A stretch of 64,000 nt of DNA from an uncultured Collinsella sp. (GCA_900540855.1 UQHK01000011.1:12422-76421), one strand, 5' to 3'; shown: positions 8,196-16,619, numbered from the stretch's first letter. Notes: generated by a model from the letters alone, not told the origin. Numbers and translations: made by a program.

Positions 8196-9131
8196 TTAGT
8201 GCTCGATCCAACAACGTAAAGTTTCGCCGGCTTGCAGGTGACGCAGATTCTCCGCAGCGATGTCGACCACGTTGTTAAGCGTGGCCTCTAGGTGGAACCA
8301 ACCGGAGACGTGCGGCGTGATGAGCATGTTGGGCGCATCCCACAACGGGCTTGTCTCAGGCAGCGGCTCGGGGTCGGTGACGTCGACCGCGGCGCCGGCA
8401 AGATGTCCCGACTCCAGGGCGGCAACCAAGTCGTCGGCGACCACAAGGTCACCGCGCCCGCCGTTGGCAAAGAAGGCGCCCGGCTTCATCGCGGCGAAGA
8501 ACTCGGCATTCGCAAGGCCGCGGGTCTCGGGCGTGCTGGGCAAAAAGGATGCAACGATGTCGGCCTCGGCCAGGCGTTCGGACAGGGCATCCATGCCGTC
8601 CATGTCTTCAAACACAATGGGATAGACGAGCGGATGGCGCTTGATGCCGCGGACGTGCGCGCCCATGCTGCGGCAGAGCGTGGCAAAGTGGCCGCCGATA
8701 TCGCCCGCGCCCAGCACCAGCACGTTGGCATTTTTGAGCGAGGTGACCGGGCCCAAGTCCCCCCAGCGATGCTCGCGCTGCAGGTCCTGGTAGCCGGGCA
8801 GGCGCTTCATCATTGACAGCACCATGGCAAACATGTGCTCGCTTACGGCCTGACCGTAGGCGCCGATCGAGCAAGACAGCTTGGCGTCAGCCGGCACGGT
8901 GCCGGCGGCAAGGTAGTCGTCATAGCCGGCGGTCTGCAATTGCAACAGCTGGAGATGCTCGCATGCCGTGAGCATGTTAGGGTCGATGTTGCCCAGGATC
9001 ACGTCGGCATCGGCGACCTGCTCGCACGTGGCGACGTCGGCGCTCGTGTAGATAAAGTCCTCGCCCGGAGCGCTCGACTCGAGGATCGCGCGGTGACGAT
9101 CGTTGACGGGCAGCAAAACCAAGATGTTCAC
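8196..9131 (-). CDS. D-isomer-specific 2-hydroxyacid dehydrogenase
   Basis: 311-aa NAD(P)-dependent dehydrogenase that interconverts 2-keto and D-2-hydroxy acids in the cytoplasm. The Rossmann motif is VLVLGAGDIGGHFA. The family signature block ANGGRGDLVVADDLVAALESG follows, with a catalytic Arg in GGRG and an acidic residue in DVTDPEPLP. The usual C-terminal ITPHVSG (His) is present. The substrate is not identifiable. The GTG start at 9131 is chosen because GGAGAGGA lies 6 bases upstream; the open frame continues further upstream only through a palindromic repeat (9150-9186). Monocistronic by orientation and hairpins. Confidence 0.88.
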   Translation of the reverse strand: MNILVLLPVNDRHRAILESSAPGEDFIYTSADVATCEQVADADVILGNIDPNMLTACEHLQLLQLQTAGYDDYLAAGTVPADAKLSCSIGAYGQAVSEHMFAMVLSMMKRLPGYQDLQREHRWGDLGPVTSLKNANVLVLGAGDIGGHFATLCRSMGAHVRGIKRHPLVYPIVFEDMDGMDALSERLAEADIVASFLPSTPETRGLANAEFFAAMKPGAFFANGGRGDLVVADDLVAALESGHLAGAAVDVTDPEPLPETSPLWDAPNMLITPHVSGWFHLEATLNNVVDIAAENLRHLQAGETLRCWIEH

Positions 9132-9149
9132 AAGCAGTCCTCTCCGTTT

Positions 9150-9186
9150 AACCTGCCAAAAAGGGACAGGTTTATTTTGGCAGGTT
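9150..9186. repeat. REP-like palindrome, GGGACAGG family, copy 3
   Basis: Identical 37-nt palindrome to copy 1 (arms AACCTGCCAAAA/TTTTGGCAGGTT). It lies 19 bases upstream of the dehydrogenase start codon, an unusual 5' position for this family. Confidence 0.85.
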
Positions 9187-9210
9187 TTATCAGGCAAAAT
9201 GTTTAAACGA

Positions 9211-9254
9211 AACGCCGGACGCATGGACGGTTGCAAGTCCATGCGTCCGGCGTT
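9211..9254 (-). terminator. Terminator of the methionine aminopeptidase gene
   Basis: Perfect 18-bp stem (AACGCCGGACGCATGGAC and its complement) with an 8-nt loop, 7 bases past the map stop. On the minus strand it is followed by TCGTTTAAACATTTTG, moderately T-rich. Confidence 0.75.
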
Positions 9255-9261
9255 CGTGTGG

Positions 9262-10149
9262 CTACCAGCTCAGCAGCTCGTAACCGTCCTCGGTCACCAC
9301 GAGCTGTACCTCGCATTGAGCTGAATCGCTACCGTCTTTGGTGCGCACGCACCAGCCATCGCCCTTGCTAATCTTGATGTCGGGCGCTCCGGCATTGACC
9401 ATGGGCTCGATGGTAAAGACCATGCCCGGAGCCATGATGGTGTCCACATCGGGCGCCTCGGTGGTAAAGCCTACAAACGGGTCCTCGTGGAACTCCTTGC
9501 CAATGCCGTGTCCGCCGTACTCGCACACCACGCTAAAACCGGCGTCCTCGACCGTCTTTTGCACGGCCTCGGCCATAACAGAGAGCGGCAGCCACGGCTT
9601 GACGGCGGCCAGGCCCGCTTCCACGCTGGCGCGGGTCACGTCGACTAGGCGCTGGCGCTCGGCCGAGACCTCGCCGATGCAGAACATGCGGCTCGAATCG
9701 CTAAAGTAGCCGTCCAGAATCGTGGAGCAGTCCACGTTGATGATATCGCCCTCGTGCAGCACGTCCGTATCGCAGGGGATGCCGTGACAGACCACATCGT
9801 TGATCGAGGTGCATACGCTCTTGGGATAGCCCTCATAGTTGAGGTCGGCCGGCGTGCCACCGTGCTCGATGGTGTAGTCGTAGATCATCTGGTCGATCTG
9901 GTTGGTGGTCATGCCCGCGGCGATGTGCTCGCCCACGTAGTCGAGCACGCCCACGTTGATGGCGGCCGAACGCTTAATGCCTTCGATATCGGCGGGCGTT
10001 TTGTAGAGTGTGCGGGGCAGAACCTCCCAGCCCTCTTCCCACAGGCGCTCGAGGCGCTCGTCGAAGGCGCTGTGGCATTTCTTATATTTTTTGCCGCTGC
10101 CGCACCAGCAAGCGTCGTTGCGGCCGGGCACGGGTCCATTGTCAAACAT
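9262..10149 (-). CDS. map: Type I methionine aminopeptidase with N-terminal SEC-C zinc motif
   Basis: 295-aa enzyme that removes the initiator methionine from new proteins. Residues 10-26 (RNDACWCGSGKKYKKCH: C14, C16, C25, H26) form a SEC-C zinc motif, as in the longer MetAPs thought to dock on the ribosome. The catalytic M24 domain follows, with NVDCSTILDGYFSDSSR (metal Asp pair), YGGHGIGKEFHEDP (His) and FTIEPM plus QCEVQLVVT (Glu ligands). The start at 10149 has AAAGGA 8 bases upstream; the frame is open further upstream but with no family similarity. Monocistronic, with a strong terminator after it. Confidence 0.95.
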   Translation of the reverse strand: MFDNGPVPGRNDACWCGSGKKYKKCHSAFDERLERLWEEGWEVLPRTLYKTPADIEGIKRSAAINVGVLDYVGEHIAAGMTTNQIDQMIYDYTIEHGGTPADLNYEGYPKSVCTSINDVVCHGIPCDTDVLHEGDIINVDCSTILDGYFSDSSRMFCIGEVSAERQRLVDVTRASVEAGLAAVKPWLPLSVMAEAVQKTVEDAGFSVVCEYGGHGIGKEFHEDPFVGFTTEAPDVDTIMAPGMVFTIEPMVNAGAPDIKISKGDGWCVRTKDGSDSAQCEVQLVVTEDGYELLSW

Positions 10150-10223
10150 GGCTAACTTCCTTTCATTCGCAGCTAGTATAGCCCACCCCATCAGCCAAGT
10201 ACCGGGTAGTCTGTGCGGTTCTG

Positions 10224-11000
10224 CTAGTAGCTCACCTGGCAGGGGATGCCGAGCGCGCGCACGCGTGCGGCGATTGTGTCGAGCACCACGGGCGCTGCTT
10301 TGGCAAGGCCGGCGACCGGTGTCTCGCGCGCCACCGTGTAGATGGTCGCCTCCTGCGGGCGAATGCGCTCGAGTGCCGCGAGCCAAGGGCCGACGTACGC
10401 TTCACCAGTGTTATCGAGGGACTTGCCCTGGTACTCGCCGTTCAAAAAGATCGTCTGGATAATAACGTGGCCGTTAAAGCTCGCGAACGTCTCGATCTGG
10501 TGCTCGACGTCGTAGGGGCCAACGGGCTGGTCGAGCAGCTGGATAAAAGCCGGGTCGACCGTATCGAGCTTGAGGATGTTGTCGTCGACCATCATGAGCG
10601 CATCGTGCACAGCGGGCTGGTCAGCGCGCGTGCCATTGGAGAGCACGGCGATCTTGGTGTTCGGGGCCAGCTGGTCGCGAAGTGCGATGGCGCCGGCGAT
10701 AGCCTGCGGAAACTCCGGTGCGGCGGTGGGCTCGCCATTGCCGGCGAAGGTGATTACATCGGGTAGCTCGCCCTCGGCTGCCATCTCGCGCAGCTTGGCC
10801 TCGAGTGCGTCGAGCACCCCGGCGGCCGTGTTATACGGCTCATGGCAGGGGCGCTCGGCGTTAAGGCCGTTCTCGCAGTAGATGCAGTCGAACGTGCAGA
10901 TCTTGCCCGACGCCGGCATCATGTTGACACCGAGCGAAAGGCCCAGGCGGCGACTGCGCACCGGTCCAAAGATGGGGCTGGCATTTAAAAACGTAGACAT
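10224..11000 (-). CDS. Radical SAM protein
   Basis: 258-aa radical SAM protein with the cluster motif CTFDCIYC (C35, C39, C42) near the N-terminus and GNGEPT as the SAM-contacting element. No SPASM or other extra Cys cluster is present. It resembles the stand-alone family of short radical SAM proteins annotated as MoaA-related or wyosine-synthase-like; no specific reaction can be assigned. The start at 11000 (MSTFLNASPIFGPVRSRRLG) is preferred because AAGGAG is 9 bases upstream; ATGs at 11006 and 11036 fit less well. The GPVRSRRLGxSLG opening is characteristic of the family. Confidence 0.85.
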   Translation of the reverse strand: MSTFLNASPIFGPVRSRRLGLSLGVNMMPASGKICTFDCIYCENGLNAERPCHEPYNTAAGVLDALEAKLREMAAEGELPDVITFAGNGEPTAAPEFPQAIAGAIALRDQLAPNTKIAVLSNGTRADQPAVHDALMMVDDNILKLDTVDPAFIQLLDQPVGPYDVEHQIETFASFNGHVIIQTIFLNGEYQGKSLDNTGEAYVGPWLAALERIRPQEATIYTVARETPVAGLAKAAPVVLDTIAARVRALGIPCQVSY

Positions 11001-11164
11001 AGGCATATGCTCCTTGGGACAGTTGTGCCTAAGCATAGCATCGGTGCCAAAGTCTGATTCGGGCTTGTGCTTTTCAGATTTCGTTTTTTCACGCTGCCCT
11101 CGATGTCCGCGCTATGAGAGGTTTCCGGTTGGGTACAGTTAATGCGTTAACAAGGTGCAAGACG

Positions 11165-11974
11165 ATGGGGCACAACATGGATTTTACGGTCGAGAATGCG
11201 GGCACCACGATTGCCTGTCGCGAGTTTGCCGAGCCGGGCGTGCCGTCGGATGCGCCTGCCTTGGTGTGCGTGCACGGCGCTTGCGTCGACGGCACATTTT
11301 TTGACGGGATCGCCCGCGAGCTCGCCTGCGGCTATCGCGTAATTGCCTACGACCGCCGCGGTTGCGGCGAGAGCGGCGATGCCGCGGACGGGCGCTACGA
11401 CCTCGCCGCCCAGGCCGCCGACCTGCAGGCCGTTATCGAGCATGTCGGCGCCCCGGCAAATGTCCTCGCGCACAGCGCCGGTACGCTGGTGACCCTGGAG
11501 CTTCTCCGTACAAACCCGGCCATTGTCTCGCGCGCGATGCTGCACGAACCCGCCGTGACAAACGAGGGCGCTGGCCTGGGCACGGCCCCGGTTTTGCTCG
11601 AGATGATTGCTGCGGGAAAGGTCTCGAGGGCATTAAGAGCCTTCCTGAGTGCCATCGGTGATTCGGATCCTCAAGCTCCCAAGACAACCGAGGCGGAAGC
11701 CAAGCATGCCCTGCGCAACGGCCGCAGCTTTATGGCAAACGAATACGGGATCATTATGACCTGCGTTCCCGATTGGGATCGCGTCCGCGCATCGAAAACG
11801 GTGGCCGCCGTGTTTTTGGGCGAGCTCTCGATTGGCACGCCCCGCGAAGCGGGCACGAGAGCGTCGGCTGAGCTTTTGGGCTGTCCACTCGTGACGGTTT
11901 CCGGCGCACACAACGGGCTGCGCGATCGCCCGGCAGCGGCTGCCCAGGCCGTCCGTGGCATCCTAGGGCTCTAA
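11165..11974 (+). CDS. Alpha/beta hydrolase
   Basis: 269-aa alpha/beta-hydrolase-fold enzyme. The oxyanion-hole motif VCVHGACVDG (about 35-44) precedes the nucleophile elbow LAHSAGTL with Ser104. The catalytic His is likely H249 (GAHNGLRDRP), and the acid is probably E220 or nearby. YDRRGCGESG is the usual loop after strand 4. No signal peptide. The substrate is unknown; esterase, lactonase or similar activities are possible. The start at 11165 has AAGGTG 7 bases upstream; the frame is also open to 11114, and an ATG at 11177 is an alternative. Confidence 0.85.
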   Translation: MGHNMDFTVENAGTTIACREFAEPGVPSDAPALVCVHGACVDGTFFDGIARELACGYRVIAYDRRGCGESGDAADGRYDLAAQAADLQAVIEHVGAPANVLAHSAGTLVTLELLRTNPAIVSRAMLHEPAVTNEGAGLGTAPVLLEMIAAGKVSRALRAFLSAIGDSDPQAPKTTEAEAKHALRNGRSFMANEYGIIMTCVPDWDRVRASKTVAAVFLGELSIGTPREAGTRASAELLGCPLVTVSGAHNGLRDRPAAAAQAVRGILGL

Positions 11975-12183
11975 CAGCCGCAATAATCAAACAGGCTTTT
12001 CCGTAAACGTTTCGGCTGTGTTAACAAAGGTGCTCAAAACCCAACGTCTGCGGCTTCAACCCTACCGTCTGCCAACTCATGAAAAAGAAACGGTATTCAC
12101 GTGCGTACCTGCATCGACAAGGTGCTACCCTTGTAACATTTGGCACCCACTGCTACCAAGCAAAACTACTGAAAGGGCCCCCT

Positions 12184-14067
12184 ATGCTCAATAATCACGA
12201 GGCCAATCTAACCGACGAGGAGGCTGCCGCCGAGGTCGCCCGTGTCGCGAAGACCTACCCCGTGGTACGTTTGCTGTCTGTCGATCAGATTAAGGGCGAT
12301 CCTAACTGCCTGCTCGCCGGCGAACGGTGTCCCTGTCTGCGCCAGTCAAGTCTTGAGGCCTTGGCGGCAGGTTCCGATGAGGTGTCGGAACGGCTGCTCA
12401 ACGATGGCGTTGAGTACCGCGCTCGCCTGCGCCCTCTGAAGGTCGAGGGCGAGCCTCACGTCCTGCTGATGGTGCGTCCGATTGATGAACAGGAGACCGC
12501 AGAAGAGGACCTTGTCTACACCGACGTGCTGACGAGCGTGCGCAATCGCCGATATTACGAGGAAAAGCTTCGCAGCGCCCGCATGCAGGCCGGTGTGGCC
12601 ATGATCGACCTTGATGATTTTAGGGTCTTCAACGATACCTGTGGCCGTCATGCCGGCGACCTTGCACTCGGTGCGGTGGCGACGGCCATACGAGGCAGTA
12701 TTCGTTCGACTGATGAGCTTGTCCGCTATGGTTGCGATAAGTTTGTGGCCGTCATGCCCAATATCCCCTCCGATGACTTCGCCCGTCGTCTGCGTCACGT
12801 ATCCGATGCCGTTCATTCCGCGATTATTCCGGGCCATGAGCGTGTTAGCTTGACAGCATGTGTTGGTGGCGTTCGCATTAATGGCGAGACGGTCGATGAG
12901 GGCGTTGGCCGCGCTGTCCAATTACTGGGCCGCGCTAAGGCAAAAGCCGGTACGGTCATGACCGATACCGATTCCGTCGATACCTTCCAAAGCGAAAAGC
13001 CTTCGGTGCTTATCGTCGATGACTCCGAGATGAACCGAGCTATTCTCAGCGAGATGCTCAAGGACGAGTATTGCATCCTCGAGGCCGATAGCGGTCGTGC
13101 AGCGCTCGACATGGTCGACCGCTATGGTGATGAGCTGTCGCTCGTGCTGCTGGACATTGTCATGCCGGGCATGAACGGCTTTGAGGTGTTGGGCGATCTG
13201 TCGCGCCGGTCGATTATTGACAATCTGCCTGTCATCATGATCTCGAGCGAAGATTCCGACGATGTGGTGTTGCGCGCGTATGAGCTGGGTGCCTCGGACT
13301 ATGTCAACCGCCCGTTTGACTCCCGTGTCGTGCGCCGCCGTGTAAGCAACACCATCCGCCTGTACGCCAAACAGCGCCGCCTGACGAGCCTGCTGTCCCA
13401 GCAGTACAACGAGCGCGTAAAGAACAGCCGCATGCTCATCGACATCATGGCCGGCGTCATGGAGCTCCGCAATGGCGAGAGCGGCAGGCACGTTACGAAC
13501 ATCGAGAAGCTGACCGAGCTGCTGCTTGGCTGCCTGGTCCACCGTAGCGACAGCATCTCCCTCGACAACGAGGAGCGCTCTACGATTGCCCTGGCTTCGG
13601 CACTGCACGATATCGGCAAGATGTCGATTGACGATGCGATTCTCAACAAGCCCGGGCGCCTCACGTCCGAGGAGTTCGAGATTATGAAGACGCATACCAC
13701 GATCGGCGCCGACATGCTGCATGAGCTGGGCCGCCATCACGCCGGCAATGCGCTTATGGAATATGCGTACCAGATTGCGCGTTGGCACCACGAGCGCTGG
13801 GACGGCAAGGGTTATCCCGACGGCCTTAAGGGCGACGATATCCCCATCGCCGCGCAGGTAGTTTCGGTGGCCGACGTGTACGATGCGCTGACGAGCGTCC
13901 GCGTGTACAAGGATGCCATCCCGCACGAGGAGGCGATTCAGATGATCCTGGACGGTAAGTGCGGCACCTTTAACCCGCTGCTGCTCGACTGTCTGCTCGA
14001 GGTGCAAGACCGTATTGCCGAAACATTGGCGCGCCCTGCCGAGGTCGTTGCGCTTCCTACGATTTAG
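12184..14067 (+). CDS. Degenerate GGDEF - receiver - HD-GYP signalling protein
   Basis: 627-aa signalling protein with three domains. An N-terminal region contains CPC near residue 45. A GGDEF-like domain (about 110-265) has the active-site motif changed to RYGCDKF (about 181-187), so diguanylate cyclase activity is unlikely. A receiver domain (about 273-395) has VLIVDDSEMNR and the phospho-acceptor Asp in LLDIVMPG (about 324). A complete HD-GYP domain follows, with LHDIGK (about 473) and HHERWDGKGYPDG; this type degrades cyclic di-GMP. The start at 12184 has GAAAGGG upstream; the frame is open for 35 more codons. The next gene encodes an HPt protein 23 bases downstream, so a hybrid kinase elsewhere likely phosphorylates this receiver via HPt. 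Confidence 0.9.
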   Translation: MLNNHEANLTDEEAAAEVARVAKTYPVVRLLSVDQIKGDPNCLLAGERCPCLRQSSLEALAAGSDEVSERLLNDGVEYRARLRPLKVEGEPHVLLMVRPIDEQETAEEDLVYTDVLTSVRNRRYYEEKLRSARMQAGVAMIDLDDFRVFNDTCGRHAGDLALGAVATAIRGSIRSTDELVRYGCDKFVAVMPNIPSDDFARRLRHVSDAVHSAIIPGHERVSLTACVGGVRINGETVDEGVGRAVQLLGRAKAKAGTVMTDTDSVDTFQSEKPSVLIVDDSEMNRAILSEMLKDEYCILEADSGRAALDMVDRYGDELSLVLLDIVMPGMNGFEVLGDLSRRSIIDNLPVIMISSEDSDDVVLRAYELGASDYVNRPFDSRVVRRRVSNTIRLYAKQRRLTSLLSQQYNERVKNSRMLIDIMAGVMELRNGESGRHVTNIEKLTELLLGCLVHRSDSISLDNEERSTIALASALHDIGKMSIDDAILNKPGRLTSEEFEIMKTHTTIGADMLHELGRHHAGNALMEYAYQIARWHHERWDGKGYPDGLKGDDIPIAAQVVSVADVYDALTSVRVYKDAIPHEEAIQMILDGKCGTFNPLLLDCLLEVQDRIAETLARPAEVVALPTI

Positions 14068-14090
14068 TTTGACCAAAGGAGTTTGAATCC

Positions 14091-14447
14091 ATGATTTCCA
14101 TGCGTGAAGCGTATGAGAAGATCGGCGCCAATTATGATGACGCTTGCACTCGGCTGATGGGCGAGGAGATGCTTGCCCGTTTTGCCCTCAAGTTTTTGGA
14201 TGACGAGAGTATGGACAAGCTGGAGGCTGCCATGGCGGCAGGAGACGCCAAGGAAGCGTTTATGGCGGCGCACACGCTCAAGGGCGTGAGCCAGAACTTG
14301 GGATTCGATAATCTGTTCGAGCCGGCGGTCGTGGTGACCGAAGCGCTGCGCGGTGCCGATACTGTTGACGGCGCTCGTGAGGGAATGCATGCGCTGCAGC
14401 AGCAATATGCGGCCACAATGTCGGCCCTGCGCGAGGCGGCTGAATAA
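14091..14447 (+). CDS. Stand-alone HPt phosphotransfer protein
   Basis: 118-aa histidine phosphotransfer protein. The signature FMAAHTLKGVSQNLGF carries the phospho-accepting His61 in a helical bundle; the whole protein is predicted helical. It follows the receiver/HD-GYP gene by 23 bases with a strong SD (AAAGGAG), so the two form an operon. As in multistep phosphorelays, it should shuttle phosphate between a hybrid kinase receiver and the downstream receiver encoded next to it. No kinase is in the window. Confidence 0.9.
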   Translation: MISMREAYEKIGANYDDACTRLMGEEMLARFALKFLDDESMDKLEAAMAAGDAKEAFMAAHTLKGVSQNLGFDNLFEPAVVVTEALRGADTVDGAREGMHALQQQYAATMSALREAAE

Positions 14448-14473
14448 GAGCTTACGTGCATTGTGATGACTAT

Positions 14474-14537
14474 GAGCGTGGATAATCTCCCGTTTTAGGC
14501 CCGGTGGCGGTCTCAAAGTGGGAGATTATCCACGCTC
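14474..14537. repeat. Perfect 18-bp inverted repeat after the HPt gene
   Basis: GAGCGTGGATAATCTCCC (14474-14491) and its exact complement (14520-14537) flank a 28-nt spacer. It follows the HPt stop by 26 bases. It could terminate transcription, but no T tract follows; another palindromic repeat family is possible. Confidence 0.7.
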
Positions 14538-14652
14538 GTTCGGTAAGTGTCCAAAAATTCACTCTCGCGCACTGGCGGGGCTTTCCGCATGCAATCCATA
14601 TCGTTGTTCGATAAACTATTCGGATAACGATAGATTCGATGAGGGTGAGTGT

Positions 14653-15213
14653 ATGTCCAACAGCGTTCAGCGTATGGCCAAGGCGGGCGAGACTGTAAGG
14701 AAGCTTGGCTTTTGCATGGCGGTCGTTTTTGCGGGAATGCTCGTCGCTTTTGCCGCGTTGGTTGTTTACGTGATCTGGTATGCGGTTGCAAACGTTGTTT
14801 CTGTCGATTCTTTCGGTGTCGTGACGCTTCTCGATGGCGGGAGCATCGTTATCCCAAGCGGGCTGTGCCTGGCACTCGTCGTGAGTGTTTCGCTTGTCGT
14901 TTTGTGCGGAATCAGCCGTGACATTTCGCGGGGCGTATCGCCCTTTACCAGGGCGCATGTGCGGCTTATCCGTGTTCTCGCGCTTGCCTTTGCTGTTAAC
15001 GCCGCGGTTTCGCTTGTTGGTGCCTATGGATCGGTCAATCTTACCATTGGTGGGCTGGAGCTTTGCGTCGTGCCTCATTCCTTCGTTATCGCGATTTGCC
15101 AGGGCGTTGCCTTTGACGCGGGGTCGCTTATCGGCGCGGCCGTCTGTTTGTTTGTCTCGGTGATCTGGAGCTATGCCTCGCTGCTCCAGGAGCAGTCTGA
15201 CGAGCTTGTGTAG
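14653..15213 (+). CDS. DUF2975-like membrane protein
   Basis: 186-aa protein with four hydrophobic segments (about 18-48, 70-92, 112-131, 145-172). The layout and the immediately following small XRE gene match the DUF2975/YozG-type HTH pairs common in Firmicutes and Coriobacteria, whose role is not established. The start at 14653 has GAGGGTGAG upstream; earlier in-frame codons run through the inverted repeat region. Together with the HTH gene (8 bases downstream) it sits just upstream of the RiPP-like locus A. Confidence 0.75.
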   Translation: MSNSVQRMAKAGETVRKLGFCMAVVFAGMLVAFAALVVYVIWYAVANVVSVDSFGVVTLLDGGSIVIPSGLCLALVVSVSLVVLCGISRDISRGVSPFTRAHVRLIRVLALAFAVNAAVSLVGAYGSVNLTIGGLELCVVPHSFVIAICQGVAFDAGSLIGAAVCLFVSVIWSYASLLQEQSDELV

Positions 15214-15221
15214 GAGGAAAC

Positions 15222-15551
15222 ATGAGCTATCTCATCATCGAGCTTGAGACGCAGCTGCTTAAGACCGGAAAGACCAGCTCTGATCTGATTCGTGCCACGG
15301 GGCATACTCCGGCTAATATTTCTAAGCTAAGAAACGGAAAAATTAAAGCTATTCGTCTTAAGACGCTTCTTGAAATCTGTGATGAGCTTGATTGTCAACC
15401 GGGAGATATTATTCAGCGCGTGAGCGAGAAAGAGCTCGAGGAACTTATTGTCGAGCGCGCGAAGAATGCCGTGAGGCAGATGCGGGATGGCAGAGGCAAT
15501 GAGGCGTCGCTTCCGACATCGGTCTTCGCTGTCGATTTGAGCGACGAGTAG
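15222..15551 (+). CDS. YozG-type small XRE/Cro-like regulator
   Basis: 109-aa DNA-binding protein with a helix-turn-helix over residues 10-65 (KTSSDLIRATGHTPANISKL...LKTLLEICDELDCQPGDII), typical of the short HTH_26/YozG-like group. A charged helical tail follows. It is co-transcribed with the DUF2975-like gene (8-base gap; SD GGAGG). A strong terminator lies 39 bases after it. Its target is unknown; autoregulation, or control of the neighbouring Cys-rich peptide operon, is possible by position. Confidence 0.85.
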   Translation: MSYLIIELETQLLKTGKTSSDLIRATGHTPANISKLRNGKIKAIRLKTLLEICDELDCQPGDIIQRVSEKELEELIVERAKNAVRQMRDGRGNEASLPTSVFAVDLSDE

Positions 15552-15589
15552 CATAAAGCGAACAACTATAACGAAATATCAGTGTAACG

Positions 15590-15612
15590 GAACCCGTGTC
15601 TAACACGGGTTC
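15590..15612 (+). terminator. Terminator after the DUF2975/HTH operon
   Basis: Perfect 10-bp stem GAACCCGTGT/ACACGGGTTC with a 3-nt loop, followed by TTTGTTTATT. It separates the HTH operon from RiPP-like locus A, which therefore has its own promoter. Confidence 0.85.
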
Positions 15613-15629
15613 TTTGTTTATTAATTATC

Positions 15630-15658
15630 TTGACAAATATAAGTTATCGGCAAAGAAT
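15630..15658 (+). promoter_or_regulatory. Candidate promoter of RiPP-like locus A
   Basis: A consensus -35 TTGACA (15630-15635) is followed after 17 bases by AAGAAT (15653-15658) as a -10. The precursor ATG is 38 bases further. A small dyad GTTAT...ATAAC overlaps the -10 region. Confidence 0.6.
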
Positions 15659-15696
15659 AACATCAAGAACGAACGATAAGAGAAAGGAGGAACGAT

Positions 15697-15825
15697 ATGA
15701 GCTGGATTGTAAAGCCGAGTCATGTGGACCCCGGTGGTGGGTGCAACGGTTACTGCAAGGCATTCTGTGGAGCACGCACTTGCGTCAATAACTGCAGCAA
15801 AAACTTCTGTTTAGTTAATCTCTAG
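15697..15825 (+). CDS. Six-cysteine RiPP-like precursor peptide (locus A)
   Basis: 42-aa peptide with an excellent SD (AAAGGAGG, 6 bases upstream). The N-terminus reads MSWIVKPSHVDPGGG; the remaining 27 residues hold six cysteines at 16, 20, 24, 29, 33 and 38 (spacings C-x3-C-x3-C-x4-C-x3-C-x4-C). A Gly-Gly-Gly just before the first Cys may be a cleavage site. An attenuator and a three-gene ABC exporter follow. This is the layout of a ribosomally made, modified peptide with dedicated export. No modifying enzyme is encoded locally. The opening M-x-W-I-x-K-P is shared with two peptides of the island at 39.2-39.6 kb, which has a radical SAM maturase. I recall similar N-termini in clostridial Cys-rich (Clo7bot/CLI_3235-type) peptides, but this needs a search. 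Confidence 0.8.
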   Translation: MSWIVKPSHVDPGGGCNGYCKAFCGARTCVNNCSKNFCLVNL

Positions 15826-15833
15826 CAGTTGCG

Positions 15834-15863
15834 GCTGCTGCCAGGCGACAGTCTGGCAGCAGC
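15834..15863 (+). terminator. Attenuator between the precursor and its exporter
   Basis: Perfect 11-bp stem GCTGCTGCCAG/CTGGCAGCAGC with an 8-nt loop, followed by GGTTTTGTTAT. It sits 8 bases past the peptide stop. Partial termination here would give much more precursor mRNA than exporter mRNA, a common feature of bacteriocin operons. Confidence 0.75.
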
Positions 15864-15893
15864 GGTTTTGTTATCAAGCAGAACGGGAGGCCA

Positions 15894-16619
15894 ATGAGCG
15901 CATCAACGATAAAGCTATCAAAGGTGTCAAAGCGCTATGGAAAACGGCGTGTGTTGCATGACGTTTCCTTCGAGGTGGGTCAGTCTGAGCTTTGCGCCCT
16001 TGTTGGTGCAAACGGGGCGGGTAAAAGCACGCTTATTAAAATAGTGCTGGGCCTCTGTGGGCCATCGTCGGGGAGTGTGGAGCTCTTTGGAGGCAAGTCG
16101 AAAAAAGAGCTGAGTCTGATGCGGACGCGTGTCGGCTATGTGCCAGATTCCAGCGGAGCATACCAATCCCTCAGTGCGGCTGAGAATCTTCGGATCCGAT
16201 GTGCGGAATGGGGGCTCGATGAGAAACGTGAGGTTCCTCGCGTTTTGAGCCTTGTCGGGCTGGACGTCGATGAGAAAAAGAGCGTGGGCAGTTTTTCTCT
16301 GGGAATGAAACGGCGGCTGGATATAGCTACGGCTTTGTTGGGCGATACCGACGTACTAATTTTCGATGAGCCGGCAAATGGATTGGATCCGTTGGGCATC
16401 GAGAGTATATGGGCCCTTATCGGTCGATTGAATCAAGAACAGGGCAAAACCATGCTTATTTCTAGCCACGACTTGGATGAGCTGGCATCGGTTGCAACAT
16501 GCTGCCTGTTTCTTCATGACGGCGAACTGCTGAAAAAGGAATCGATGGACATCATAAGGGATGAGGCGTCGTCCTTAAAAGAGTATTACAGGCGCTTGAT
16601 GAAGGCGGTCTCGCTATGA
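15894..16619 (+). CDS. ABC transporter ATPase of RiPP-like locus A
   Basis: 241-aa ABC ATPase. Walker A is GANGAGKST (38-46), the signature is the variant FSLGMKRR, Walker B is VLIFDEP and the H-loop is SSHDL. It is of the CcmA/LanF-like class that pairs with separate ABC-2-type permeases for peptide export or self-immunity. SD GGGAGG is close to the ATG. The next permease gene overlaps by 4 bases (ATGA), so all three genes are translationally coupled. There is no peptidase domain, so precursor cleavage must happen elsewhere or not at all. Confidence 0.9.
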   Translation: MSASTIKLSKVSKRYGKRRVLHDVSFEVGQSELCALVGANGAGKSTLIKIVLGLCGPSSGSVELFGGKSKKELSLMRTRVGYVPDSSGAYQSLSAAENLRIRCAEWGLDEKREVPRVLSLVGLDVDEKKSVGSFSLGMKRRLDIATALLGDTDVLIFDEPANGLDPLGIESIWALIGRLNQEQGKTMLISSHDLDELASVATCCLFLHDGELLKKESMDIIRDEASSLKEYYRRLMKAVSL

